Source of the DNA: Bacillota bacterium
GTDB lineage: Bacteria > Bacillota > Clostridia > Peptostreptococcales > Anaerovoracaceae
Reading direction: 5' to 3'
NCBI GenBank assembly: GCA_021769295.1
Contig: JAETTD010000001.1
Coordinates: 161,862 to 225,861 of the forward strand
Length of the DNA stretch: 64,000 nucleotides
Within the stretch, counting starts at the first letter, position 1. Each line of letters opens with the position of its first letter. Positions 35,801 through 44,027 of the stretch are shown here, in pieces. The notes below the pieces were generated by a model. It had not been told where the DNA came from. It saw only the letters and a list, made by a program, of their open reading frames with translations, and did no database searches. A program made the translations under genes and the position numbers.

Positions 35801-36241
35801 CAAAAGCATGTCCATGGCTTCGTCCTTCAGCAGAGTTTCCTGAGTACTGTCACATATCTTAAAATCGGGTTCTATATTTATCAGATAAAAGTATCTGCGT
35901 ATAACATCCATGGCAAAAGAATGGAAGGTGCTTATGTTGGCCGTTGCCAACAGGTTAAGCTGTTTCTTCAGAAATGCAAGCTGTTCTTCCTCCCCATCTC
36001 GGCTTATGAGCTCGTTTATGGTTTCCGAAACGGATTTTCTTATTTTTTCTTTCATTTCTGCGGCCGCCGCATTTGTGAAAGTTACCACCAGCATTCTGTC
36101 CACAGGAATTTTTTCTTCTAATATAAGTCTTTTTATGCGCTCTACAAGTACGGCAGTCTTTCCCGACCCTGCCGCCGCTGCTACCAGTATGTTGCTTTTT
36201 CTCGACTCTATCGCTTCTCTTTGTTCCTTAGTCCAATCCAT
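32801..36241 (-). CDS. addA: ATP-dependent helicase/nuclease subunit A
   Basis: 1146 residues: a UvrD-type helicase with Walker A at 21-29 (AAAAGSGKT), motif II FIDEYQDSNVIQEALIDL, QSIYKFRLAEPEIF, motif V/VI (VHKSKGLEFPMVILAGF, ILYVALTRAKDKL), and a C-terminal RecB-type nuclease with His991 (LYHTVLEHMD) and the Asp/DYK motif at about 1078-1092 (GIIDCFFEED, LLDYKTG). AddAB resects double-strand breaks up to Chi. In most Bacillota addB lies directly upstream. Here the neighbour is the divergent gpmI and no addB is in the window. Confidence 0.95.
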   Translation of the reverse strand: MDWTKEQREAIESRKSNILVAAAAGSGKTAVLVERIKRLILEEKIPVDRMLVVTFTNAAAAEMKEKIRKSVSETINELISRDGEEEQLAFLKKQLNLLATANISTFHSFAMDVIRRYFYLINIEPDFKICDSTQETLLKDEAMDMLLEELFEKQEPEFFHFLRCYSGDRDEKRFRDIVANCYNTIRSLPEPFEWLRESTLQLKGGHALADGPAGRYLFEIAEDRLFQCRAALEENEKKADEGGNSGLKALCEKDAAQLEILKETLEKRDYEALRSVVRAFKLSALSGKIFGEDEELKKAVAANRDIIKKSVKKLKDVYFYGDFEELKKDMADTYDSAKYLEKLLVRYDEIYRMKKSEKNTVDFSDIEHYAYEILKDEEAAEFYRNRFEYIFIDEYQDSNVIQEALIDLIKRQDNLFMVGDVKQSIYKFRLAEPEIFQSKYMSYRDGKTPFSKKIDLNRNFRSKAPVIDFINGIFSGIMDGYDEDAKLHKGDVFADKSYSQPALYLAQVPWDENSEIDDELKNIMKAEKEAMAAAKLIADNLETPVFDSKTGRERPLKKRDIVILMRGLKNYGDIFYKVLNENNLPAYIDDSDGFFNTIEIDSFLSALYIIDNPRQDIAFLTLLRSEMMNFSVEELVKIRIAFKQGSYYDAFTDYACGGPDMRLRDKCAESLEKISSWVELSHIMPLDKLIWRLLIDTGFYIAMGAMPAGSQRQANLRALADKAAFYASGSGGSLYGFIRYIEAIKDKKISMGQVKLMGENDDLVRIMTVHKSKGLEFPMVILAGFCRKLNYNSAGRTPVIHKDLGIGFPLVEPENHRYRTTLLQNIIKERFHKEEAEEEKRILYVALTRAKDKLALLGICNDVEEEVKKVCEAGASDGSYFAMAGKIICRDMGAVKVIRDEELLSLSKGRRRSANNVMKLIDDCKEMPVSPEIEALMTFKYPHEKDLSVRTKYSVSQLNNEGRKNIEDLGEPLFISGEKAIGSMGRGTLYHTVLEHMDIKAAREQGKAYVKELLCDMIRREMLTEKEADVIDAEKILCFAKSELAGRIIKSGKVCREKRFNFMTEYEGNRVMVRGIIDCFFEEDGELVLLDYKTGNTSGALNENKVREKYEVQMNLYKEALEAATRQKVKEMYLYLTDAGRILKMQ

Positions 36242-36455
36242 ATATCAGAAATCCTTTACGGTTATTTTGCGGCCATTTTATAATGATTGCGGCAATTATG
36301 CTTTATATCTTATTTTACCACAAACATCTGTGCTCTGCGACAGCTTTTTATATGGCATTTTTACGCATGCCCTGCGGAAAGGCCTACCATTATGCCCTTT
36401 TAAACGGCGAGCAAATGTGGTATATTTATATTATCACAATTACAAGGAGATACAT

Positions 36456-37973
36456 ATGAAAAAGCCTTTCATGTTAATGATACTGGACGGTTTCGGCCTG
36501 AGCGAAACCGATTACGGAAACGCTATAACAGCCGCCAACACGCCGGTCCTGGATGAAATATTCAGCAAATATCCGCATACCCGGCTTAAAGCAAGCGGTC
36601 TTGCCGTAGGCTTACCGGAAGGACAAATGGGCAACTCCGAAGTAGGCCATTTAAACATAGGCGCCGGCAGAGTGGTCTATCAGGAGCTGACACGCATAAG
36701 CAAGGCCATAGAGGACGGCATTTTCAACGGAAACGCCGCCTTGCTTGACGCCGTAGATCACGCTAAAGCCACAGGAGGCAGCCTGCATATAATGGGTCTC
36801 TTGTCTGACGGCGGCGTACACAGCCACATTGACCATATCAAAGCCACCGTGGCCTTGGCCGCTTCCCACGAAGTTTCCAACATATATCTGCATTGCTTTA
36901 TGGACGGCAGGGATGTCTCACCCACATCGGGAATAAATTACATAGATGATATGGAAGATTTTCTTTCCGAAATACCGGGCGCATCAATAGGCGTTGTGTC
37001 AGGAAGGTATTACGCCATGGACAGGGATAAGCGCTGGGACCGCGTCAAATTGGCATACGAAGCTTTGACCTGTGCCAAGGGCCGCAGGGCAGCTTCCGCC
37101 CATGAAGCTGTAAAAGCGTCATATGATTCGGGAGAAACAGATGAGTTTATTCTGCCTACCGTATGCAATCCCAATGGGGTTGTAAAGAGCGGCGACAGTA
37201 TCATCTTCTGCAATTTCAGGCCTGACAGAGCCAGAGAAATCACCCGTGCCTTTGTTGACCCCGATTTTGACGGTTTTGAAATAGCTTCTCCCATTGAAAA
37301 TATCAAGTATGTATGCATGACCCAGTACGATGCAACCATGCCTGGTGTTGAAGTGGCCTTTCCGCCTGCTGCAATAAAAAACACTTTGGGAGAATACATC
37401 TCATCCAAGGGACTGCATCAGCTTAGAATTGCAGAGACCGAAAAGTATGCTCATGTGACATTCTTTTTTAACGGAGGTGTGGAAAAGCCCAATCCGCTGG
37501 AAGATAGGGTTCTCATTCCTTCGCCTAAGGTGGCCACTTACGATTTGCAGCCCGAAATGAGCGCATTTCAGGTAACGGAAAAGGTCATAGATGAAATCAA
37601 ATCGTCAAAATACGATTTAATTATTCTGAATTTTGCCAATGCAGACATGGTCGGACATACGGGAAACTTTGATGCCGCTGTCAAGGCTATAGAGGCGGTA
37701 GACAAATGCGTCGGTCAAATTACGGAAGCCATGCTCGATGCAGGCGGGCAGATTTTAATGACCGCCGATCACGGCAACGCTGACAATATGCTGGACAAGG
37801 AGGGCAACCCTATGACAGCCCACTCCACAAACCCGGTGCCTCTAATTCACATTGCGGCAAATCCGGTTCCGGCTCTCTCAGGCGATGGCAGGCTATGCGA
37901 CATAGCACCTACCCTGCTGACCCTCATGGGTCTTTCCGTTCCGCCTGAAATGACAGGAAAATCTTTAATATAA
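36456..37973 (+). CDS. gpmI: 2,3-bisphosphoglycerate-independent phosphoglycerate mutase
   Basis: 505 residues from ATG 36456 (AAGGAG 7 nt upstream). The open frame continues far upstream, but that part is antisense to addA. The alkaline-phosphatase-fold motifs are MLMILDGFGLSETDYGNAIT (metal Asp), GQMGNSEVGHLNIGAGRVVY (the phosphorylated Ser), HCFMDGRDVSP, NFRPDRAREITRAF and MTADHGNADNMLDKEGNPMT (metal His/Asp). It interconverts 3- and 2-phosphoglycerate in glycolysis using Mn. Terminator at 37982. Confidence 0.96.
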   Translation: MKKPFMLMILDGFGLSETDYGNAITAANTPVLDEIFSKYPHTRLKASGLAVGLPEGQMGNSEVGHLNIGAGRVVYQELTRISKAIEDGIFNGNAALLDAVDHAKATGGSLHIMGLLSDGGVHSHIDHIKATVALAASHEVSNIYLHCFMDGRDVSPTSGINYIDDMEDFLSEIPGASIGVVSGRYYAMDRDKRWDRVKLAYEALTCAKGRRAASAHEAVKASYDSGETDEFILPTVCNPNGVVKSGDSIIFCNFRPDRAREITRAFVDPDFDGFEIASPIENIKYVCMTQYDATMPGVEVAFPPAAIKNTLGEYISSKGLHQLRIAETEKYAHVTFFFNGGVEKPNPLEDRVLIPSPKVATYDLQPEMSAFQVTEKVIDEIKSSKYDLIILNFANADMVGHTGNFDAAVKAIEAVDKCVGQITEAMLDAGGQILMTADHGNADNMLDKEGNPMTAHSTNPVPLIHIAANPVPALSGDGRLCDIAPTLLTLMGLSVPPEMTGKSLI

Positions 37974-37981
37974 AACAGGTC

Positions 37982-38010
37982 GGGGCGAGCACATCCGTGC
38001 TCGCCCCTTT
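37982..38010 (+). terminator. Terminator of gpmI
   Basis: 11-bp GGGGCGAGCAC/GTGCTCGCCCC stem, ATCC loop, then TTTT. Confidence 0.88.
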
Positions 38011-38082
38011 TATATGCCCGCCCGGCCGCCCGCCCGGCGGCCGGGCTGAGTGGGCGGGCGGCATCAATATCCGGAGATTCCG

Positions 38083-38162
38083 TCATACATTGTATGAGCA
38101 AAACCTCAAAAAGTGATGCCGCAGGCATCACTTTTTGGGCAAAACGATATACATTGTATGAC
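38083..38162. repeat. Hairpin flanked by two copies of ATACATTGTATGA
   Basis: The palindromic 13-mer CATACATTGTATG (38084-38096) recurs as ATACATTGTATG at 38149-38160. Between them lies a 13-bp hairpin, AAAAAGTGATGCC/GGCATCACTTTTT with a 3-nt loop (38108-38136), and GCAAAAC occurs beside both copies. It is preceded by a GC-rich palindromic tract at about 38017-38062. Confidence 0.6.
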
Positions 38163-38251
38163 GATACTTTCCGGGGTGTATAATAGGGACGAGAAAGAGC
38201 TGCATCCCCATTTATAGCAATTTTGCTGTATAGCCGCATAGCCTAAGTCCG

Positions 38252-38572
38252 ACTACCGTAAATCTTAAATTTTCTTTGAATTGCGGCATTTTGGCAAGGG
38301 CGATAGAGGCTAAATTGCCGTAAAGTTCGCAATTTCTTTTAAATACGGCATTTTATAAGCCGCAGGAAGGGCAAAACTGCCGTAAATTTGAAATTTTTCT
38401 TAATTCCCGGCATTTTGGAGAAAAATAATGTAGCAAAAGTACCGCAGATGACCGATTTTCTAAAATTTGCGGCACTTTACAATTTATACGGTTGCGGCAA
38501 TGCCATTTCAACAAGCCTTAACATTATTGCATGAAATTGCAGTATCGTGTTATGTGGAGCTGCAGACTTTAT
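38252..38572 (+). repeat. Hairpin-unit array A (four units plus tail)
   Basis: Four units of about 60 nt, each with a TGCCG/TACCG arm, an A/T-rich centre and a CGGCATTTT or CGGCACTTT arm, then a linker. The tail ACGGTTGCGG to TATCGTGTTATGTGG is shared with array B. It lies between gpmI and the converging flavoprotein gene. Confidence 0.85.
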
Positions 38573-38612
38573 GATTATAATACAAAAGAGGGGGCAAATG
38601 CCCCCTCCTGCT

Positions 38613-40265
38613 TTATAATTCAATAGCGGATATAACCGCCTCTGCCATCTTTATTCCGTCCACTGCCGCAGAGGTGATACCTCCTGCATATCCTGCTCCT
38701 TCTCCGCATGGGTATAGACCCATGGCAGTTAAGCTCTGGCCTGTTTTGTCCCGCAGGATTCTCACAGGCGACGAGCTTCTCGCTTCAACTGCATAAACCT
38801 TTGCATCGTCCGAGTCAAACCCCTTCAGTTTCTTCCCCAGCTGAGGCATAGCCTCCCGCAAAGCTGCCACAGCAAACTCGGGAAGGCAGCTTTCCACGTG
38901 GGGCGCCCTCCCGTCCCGAAAGGCGCCCCACGTGGCAGCGGGCGCCGCGTAGCGGCCGCCCGCTGCGCGGTAGGCGAGGTGCTCGTACTTTTCCTGAAAT
39001 CGCACGCCTGCAAGCACATGGTCGCTTCCGAAATCTTCTCGTCTGACATCGCAGAGCAAGGCGCTGTTAGCCCTGCCGCTGTCACGGGCATGCATGCTCA
39101 TACCGTTAACAACTACGCCCTGCTTCTGAGATGACGCCAATATCACCTCTCCGCCGGGGCACATGCAAAATGTGTACACCCCTCTGCCCTGTGTTAATCC
39201 TTCGTTCTTGCATTTATAGTTCAGTTTATATTCGGCGGGCGGAAGCCCCAGTTCCTGAGCCGGCTTGCCGTACTGCCCAATGTCTATAAGTTCCTGCGGA
39301 TGCTCAATTCTAACCCCTATTGAGAAAGGCTTCTGCTCCATGGCAATATCTGCGTTATACAGCATTTCAAAAGTGTCTCTTGCGCTGTGTCCAATGGCAA
39401 GTATAACCTTGTCACATGCTATTTCACAGCTGCCTTCACAGGACCCTTTCCTGTCCGTTTCACAGGAGTCTTCCGATGAGGTGACCTGCACCCCGCAGAT
39501 TCTTTTCCCATTCAGGCGCAGAGCCGTCACCTTTGAAGAAAACTTCACTTCGCCTCCAAGCCTGATTATTTCCTCCCGTATATTCCTGACGACTCTCCTC
39601 AGTATATCGGTACCGATGTGAGGCTTCTGTCTGTACAAAATTTCTTCCGGCGCTCCGAAACGCACAAATTCCTCAAAAACCTTTCTTATCCTCACATCTT
39701 TAATTCCCGTGGTAAGCTTTCCGTCGGAGAAAGCGCCTGCGCCTCCTTCTCCGAACTGAACATTTGATTCTGTGTTTAAAATGCCCTTTTCCCAGAACCG
39801 AGCCACATCCTCCTCCCGGAGCTCCACGTTCTTTCCCCTTTCTATAACTATCGGCCTAAGCCCTGCCTGTGCCAATATGAGCGCAGCAAAAATACCTGCC
39901 GGCCCAAAGCCCACAACCACCGGCCGCTTAAAGTCCTTAGGAAATGCTTCAACTAAGGGCACACGATATACGATTTCCGATGCCTCTGTAACTCCCGCCT
40001 TTTTAAGCTTTGCACGCACCTTATCATCAATAAAATCGCCCTCCGTGCTTTCGCCCTTTGTCCTTCTGACGAGAGCAAAATCAACGGAATAATTCCACTT
40101 TATATCATTCTTTTCTCTGGCGTCCAAAGATTCTTTGACTATATTCCATTTTGATATGAACAAATCCCTGCTTCCGATTTTCTTCAAAATCTTCTCAGGG
40201 ATTTTGTCTGTCGTTTCTCCCAATCCGAGCTTTATCTGGTTAATCCTGTACACAATTCGCCTCAC
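38613..40265 (-). CDS. FAD-dependent dehydrogenase (COG2509 type)
   Basis: 550 residues: an N-terminal small domain, the FAD-binding motif PVVVGFGPAGIFAALILAQA near residues 115-134, the conserved GGAGAFSDGKLTTGIKD, and the C-terminal GLYPCGEGAGYAGGITSAAV and DGIKMAEAV. This is the uncharacterised COG2509 flavoprotein family. Two insert-like oddities are visible: a Ser-Cys-Glu rich stretch (EDSCETDRKGSCEGSCE) and a GC-rich segment (APAATWGAFRDGRAPHVE) encoded by two perfect DNA palindromes at 38894-38965. GTG at 40265 or 40253 are both possible starts, and GAGG lies 8 nt before the second. Confidence 0.85.
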   Translation of the reverse strand: MRRIVYRINQIKLGLGETTDKIPEKILKKIGSRDLFISKWNIVKESLDAREKNDIKWNYSVDFALVRRTKGESTEGDFIDDKVRAKLKKAGVTEASEIVYRVPLVEAFPKDFKRPVVVGFGPAGIFAALILAQAGLRPIVIERGKNVELREEDVARFWEKGILNTESNVQFGEGGAGAFSDGKLTTGIKDVRIRKVFEEFVRFGAPEEILYRQKPHIGTDILRRVVRNIREEIIRLGGEVKFSSKVTALRLNGKRICGVQVTSSEDSCETDRKGSCEGSCEIACDKVILAIGHSARDTFEMLYNADIAMEQKPFSIGVRIEHPQELIDIGQYGKPAQELGLPPAEYKLNYKCKNEGLTQGRGVYTFCMCPGGEVILASSQKQGVVVNGMSMHARDSGRANSALLCDVRREDFGSDHVLAGVRFQEKYEHLAYRAAGGRYAAPAATWGAFRDGRAPHVESCLPEFAVAALREAMPQLGKKLKGFDSDDAKVYAVEARSSSPVRILRDKTGQSLTAMGLYPCGEGAGYAGGITSAAVDGIKMAEAVISAIEL

Positions 40266-40294
40266 TTGCTATCATTTGCTACCATTTACTATCA
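40254..40294 (-). repeat. 10-bp tandem repeat between two flavoprotein genes
   Basis: On the minus strand four near-identical decamers TAAATGATAG, TAAATGGTAG, CAAATGATAG and CAAGTGAGGC follow the stop region of the upstream gene and run into the start of the next. Three end in stop codons. The last supplies the GAGG ribosome site. Confidence 0.5.
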
Positions 40295-41518
40295 TTTACC
40301 ACCGCTCACCATGGCTGCGCCTGCCTTTAAACCGGTCAGCCATGCGTTATGGAGATTGTATCCGCCGCACGGACCGTCGTAATCTATGACTTCTCCCGCA
40401 AAATAAAGTCCGGCCCTAACCTTCGATTCCATGGTGGTTAAATCTATTTCCTCCAAAGCCACTCCGCCCTTGGTTACCTGGGCCTCTTTCCAGCCTTTGC
40501 GGCCGCACGGCACGAGAGTAAACGCTCCGGTAGCGCTGACAATAGCTATCAAATCTGACATGCTCAGTTCAGCCGCATCAAGGTCTGGGCTCACTCCCGC
40601 TTCATCAAGTATCATTGCAGCTACAGGTTTTTTCAGCAGAGTTTCGAGAAGGTCTCCTGCGCTGATGCCTTTAACTCTGCTCTTCTCCCTGAGAAAGCGC
40701 ATCAAATCCTCCGGCAAAAATTCGGGAACGAAGTTTATCATTATTCTACAGCTTTTTAGCTTGGAATTTCCGCATCTATCTGCCATATCTGCTCTATCTG
40801 CCACAGGCAGATGTGATGACATATTCATAATACATATTCCCGATAGAGAATCTTCTCTGAACTGCACTTCGCCTCTTTCCTCAAAAATCAGTTTGCCGTC
40901 CCCAAACAGCGATACCAAAGCTTTGGTTCTTACCCCTTTAAGGCTTTTCAGGGGTTTTGTAACCTCAATGGCAGTCAGAGCCGGCACCGGCGGCACCACT
41001 TTATGTCCCAAACTTCTGGCAATGGCATATCCGTCCCCCGTACAGCCGTATGAAGAAAAGGACTTGCCTCCCGTTGTGACCGCAACCTTGTCTGCCCTCA
41101 TTACATATTCTCCGCCTTTATCGCAAACAAAAATGCGGAAGCCGTCCTTGCTGCACGCTTCCACATCCTTCACTTTTGTATCGGTAAGCAAAATAACGCC
41201 TTCATTCTCTGCCCTTTTTACAAGAGCAGAGGTTACGGCCTTTGCTTCCTCCGAGTAAGGATAGAGCCTGCCTGCCTCATCCGCCTTTACAGCTATTCCC
41301 GATTCCGAAAAAAATTTAAGAACCTGCGGCAGCGAATCGCACTCTCTGTTGGATAAGTTCCCCCTGCCGTTACCTGAAGCTGACAGTTTTTTGCCTGCTC
41401 TTTCCAGTTTTTCAACGAGGGCAACTCTTGCGCCGGGTTTTAAAGACTTGGCAGTTATAGCCGCAGTAAGTCCTGCCGGGCCTGCGCCTATTATTGCAAT
41501 GTCAAATTCTCTCTCCAT
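40292..41518 (-). CDS. BaiN/HI0933-family flavoprotein
   Basis: 408 residues. The Rossmann motif DIAIIGAGPAGLTAAITAKS at the N-terminus, the family signature GKKLSASGNGRGNLSN, the VTTGGKSFSSYGCTGDGYAI motif and the C-terminal GLYFAGEVIDYDGPCGGYNL identify the HI0933/YhiN/BaiN group, some members of which reduce bile-acid intermediates. The role in this organism is unknown. It is followed on the same strand by the COG2509 flavoprotein and preceded by the HdeD-like gene with a 14-nt gap, so the three form an operon. Confidence 0.85.
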   Translation of the reverse strand: MEREFDIAIIGAGPAGLTAAITAKSLKPGARVALVEKLERAGKKLSASGNGRGNLSNRECDSLPQVLKFFSESGIAVKADEAGRLYPYSEEAKAVTSALVKRAENEGVILLTDTKVKDVEACSKDGFRIFVCDKGGEYVMRADKVAVTTGGKSFSSYGCTGDGYAIARSLGHKVVPPVPALTAIEVTKPLKSLKGVRTKALVSLFGDGKLIFEERGEVQFREDSLSGICIMNMSSHLPVADRADMADRCGNSKLKSCRIMINFVPEFLPEDLMRFLREKSRVKGISAGDLLETLLKKPVAAMILDEAGVSPDLDAAELSMSDLIAIVSATGAFTLVPCGRKGWKEAQVTKGGVALEEIDLTTMESKVRAGLYFAGEVIDYDGPCGGYNLHNAWLTGLKAGAAMVSGGK

Positions 41519-41532
41519 ACTCCGATACCCTG

Positions 41533-42264
41533 TTATTTTTCTTCTTCTTGCTGTGTATCCTGCGTCTCATCGCCCGGTTTAGGCGCCAGAGAAGCGTCCA
41601 ACTCCTCCTCCGGAGTCTCTTCTATTATTTTTACGTTAGCCTTGGCTTCTTTAGCCATTTTTATGGCTTCCTTTGCAGCCTCATGAGCGCTCGCCGCTTC
41701 TTCAACAGCCTTGTTCAGCATCTCTTCCTTAGTCATTATAAACTCTGATTTAATAACCGAAATGGTGCAGGCGACCATAAAAATATTGAGACCCTGCATT
41801 ATTACGCAGACTCCTACCAGCACACCTACAGCCAGCATCAGCAAATCGTTGTTGAAATACATGTAAAGTCCCACTATGGTGTTCAGCAGTCCTATGGCAA
41901 CATGTCCGTAAAAATAGCTGTCTTTGACTTCTGCCTTCTCAAGGGCACGCACCAGATTACGTATTCCCGCAACCGTAATCCACAGTCCCAGCACCAAAGG
42001 TACCGTTGCATCGGCAGCCAGCTTATTGAAAATGATTAAAAATCCGAGAGCGAAAGTGGTCATTCCGTCGATGAGAACCCATTTTCTGTCCTCATCGTCT
42101 CCCGCATAGCTCTTATACGAAAGCGCTTCGCATACGCCTCCCACCATAAACAACAATCCCAGCACAAATGCTACTGATAAAAATGTAATTCCGCCGCCTC
42201 CGGCGATCATAAAAATTCCGACAGCAACAAACAGGCCGCCCATAAACATATTTAAAGTTCTCAC
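41533..42264 (-). CDS. HdeD/DUF308-type membrane protein with charged tail
   Basis: About 243 residues: six hydrophobic helices in three pairs (FMGGLFVAVGIFMIAGGGG, VAFVLGLLFMVGGVCEAL and so on) as in DUF308/HdeD proteins, then a predicted helical Ala/Lys/Glu tail (EEAASAHEAAKEAIKMAKEA) and an acidic end. The frame can begin with ATG at 42273, but that ATG directly abuts AGGAGG. The GTG at 42264 has ideal spacing, so I use it. Function unknown. In other bacteria the family is linked to acid stress. Confidence 0.75.
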   Translation of the reverse strand: MRTLNMFMGGLFVAVGIFMIAGGGGITFLSVAFVLGLLFMVGGVCEALSYKSYAGDDEDRKWVLIDGMTTFALGFLIIFNKLAADATVPLVLGLWITVAGIRNLVRALEKAEVKDSYFYGHVAIGLLNTIVGLYMYFNNDLLMLAVGVLVGVCVIMQGLNIFMVACTISVIKSEFIMTKEEMLNKAVEEAASAHEAAKEAIKMAKEAKANVKIIEETPEEELDASLAPKPGDETQDTQQEEEK

Positions 42265-42289
42265 GAAAGTCATCCTCCTAAGTCTTAAT

Positions 42290-42319
42290 ATTATAACTTG
42301 TAAAGTGGTTTTAAGTCAA
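42290..42319 (-). promoter_or_regulatory. Promoter of the HdeD-flavoprotein operon
   Basis: Minus-strand TTGACT (42319-42314), 18-bp spacer, TATAAT (42295-42290). Confidence 0.65.
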
Positions 42320-42360
42320 GGAAGGGGATATTTCTTTCACAAAAAACACATATATTGGCT

Positions 42361-42390
42361 TTGCACTCCCCTCGCTGTTCGTGTTATACT
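42361..42390 (+). promoter_or_regulatory. Promoter of dinB
   Basis: TTGCAC (42361-42366), 18-bp spacer, TATACT (42385-42390), 31 bp before the ATG. No clear LexA box was seen. Confidence 0.5.
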
Positions 42391-42421
42391 TAATCCATGG
42401 GACAGAAAGGTTGGAAGCAAT

Positions 42422-43678
42422 ATGGATACTTACAAGAAAGACAGAGTAATCCTACATTGTGACATGAACGGTTTTTTTGCCTCCGTAGAGCTGCTGGATC
42501 ACCCTGAACTCAGAGATAAACCAATGGCCGTAAGCGGAGACCCGAATAACCGTCACGGTATTATTTTAGCTAAAAATCAATTAGCGAAAGAACACGGAGT
42601 GGTAACGGCTGAAACCATATGGAAAGCTAAGGAAAAATGCCCTCAGCTTCAGCTTGTCAGACCTCACATGGACAAGTACAAACTGTATTGCGGCAAAATC
42701 AACCGCATATATCAGAGATTTACCGATATGGTAGAGCCTTTCAGTATTGATGAATCGTGGCTTGATGTTACCGCAAGCCGCAGCCTGTTTGGCAGCGGAA
42801 AAGAAATTGCGGACACAATCAGGCGCACCGTAAAAGAGGAACTGAATCTGACTTTGTCAGCAGGAGTTTCTTTTAACAAGGTTATGGCAAAAATGGGCAG
42901 CGAATACAAAAAACCCGATGCGACCACGGTCATAACGAGAGAAAACTTCAAAGACATGTTGTGGCATCTTCCGGCCGGTCAACTTTTCGGCGTCGGTCGA
43001 GCTACGGCGGAAAAGCTCAAAAAATCCGGAATCAAAACCATAGGAGATATAGCTTCTGCGGATAAGAACTACCTTGTGTCGCTCTTCGGCAAGCAGGGCA
43101 AAATAATATGGGAACACGCCAACGGTATCGACGACAGTCCTGTTGCTCTGTACAATCAAAGGGAACCCATGAAATCGGTGGGTAACGGCGTGACTTTCAG
43201 ACGTGATTTAACTACTGAAAGCGATATATCCACCGCAGTAAAAGCTCTCTCCGACACCGTTGCAGGGCGCCTGAGGAAATACGGTTACAAGGCTTACGGC
43301 ATAAAAGTGGACATCAAGGATTCGTATTTTAAAACGATTTCAAGGCAAAAGCAACTCTTTGCGCCTACTTGGCTTTCGGGAGAAATCGCAAAGGCCTCCA
43401 TTGAGATAATCCACGCTTCGTGGAAGAAAAATGTGCCTATAAGAATGCTTACAATCACAGCTATCAATCTCACCGACGACTTGAATCAGGAACAGCTCAG
43501 CCTCTTCGGCGAAAATATCGAAAGTAAGTTTTTAAACGAAAAAGTCGAGCTTACCATGGATGAAGTAAGAAAAAAATACGGAAGCCACGCCATAGGGTTT
43601 GCTTCCGTTATAAACAACGACCTTGGTATAGATATAAAATCCGACGGGGACGGCCCCGCCGGCAGAAAAGACATATAA
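42422..43678 (+). CDS. dinB: Y-family DNA polymerase IV
   Basis: 418 residues from ATG 42422. The upstream extension of the frame has no ribosome site and covers the promoter. Catalytic motifs are VILHCDMNGFFASVEL (Asp), SIDESWLDVTASRSLFGSGK (Asp-Glu), LSAGVSFNKVMAKMGSEYKK, the HhH region LFGVGRATAEKLKKSGIKTI and a little-finger domain. The C-terminal QLSLFGEN resembles a beta-clamp binding motif. It carries out translesion synthesis. The gene is divergent from the HdeD operon. Confidence 0.93.
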   Translation: MDTYKKDRVILHCDMNGFFASVELLDHPELRDKPMAVSGDPNNRHGIILAKNQLAKEHGVVTAETIWKAKEKCPQLQLVRPHMDKYKLYCGKINRIYQRFTDMVEPFSIDESWLDVTASRSLFGSGKEIADTIRRTVKEELNLTLSAGVSFNKVMAKMGSEYKKPDATTVITRENFKDMLWHLPAGQLFGVGRATAEKLKKSGIKTIGDIASADKNYLVSLFGKQGKIIWEHANGIDDSPVALYNQREPMKSVGNGVTFRRDLTTESDISTAVKALSDTVAGRLRKYGYKAYGIKVDIKDSYFKTISRQKQLFAPTWLSGEIAKASIEIIHASWKKNVPIRMLTITAINLTDDLNQEQLSLFGENIESKFLNEKVELTMDEVRKKYGSHAIGFASVINNDLGIDIKSDGDGPAGRKDI

Positions 43679-43692
43679 CACAGAAAGCTTCG

Positions 43693-44020
43693 AGACTGCC
43701 GCAAACCTTAAATTTTCTTTGAATTGCGGCATTTTGACCGCCTTGGTAGGGCTAAAACTGCCGTAAAGTTCGCAAATTCTTTTAAATACGGCATTTTATA
43801 AGCCATAGGAAGGGTCAAACTGCCATAAATTTGAATTTTTTCTTAGTTTCCGGCATTTTGACCGGGAATAAGGTAGCAAAAGTGCCGCAGATGAGAGATT
43901 TTCTTAAATTTGCGGCACTTTACAATTCAGACGGTTGCGGTGTCGGTGTCACCCTTTCGGAAAACTTTAACATTATTGCGTGATTTCACAGAATCGTGTT
44001 ATCTGGTGCCGCCGCTCCGG
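43693..44020 (+). repeat. Hairpin-unit array B (four units plus tail)
   Basis: Same order of four units and the same tail as array A (GACTGCCGCAAACCTTAAAT..., then ACGGTTGCGG, then TTTAACATTATTGC). Linkers such as ATAAGCC(A/G)(T/C)AGGAAGGG are conserved between A and B. It lies between dinB and the converging flavodoxin gene. Confidence 0.85.
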
Positions 44021-44027
44021 TCGACTT

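Noticed and set aside
35910..36455. N-terminal extension of gpmI
   Set aside because: It is antisense to addA, and a strong ribosome site and the conserved N-terminus lie at 36456.
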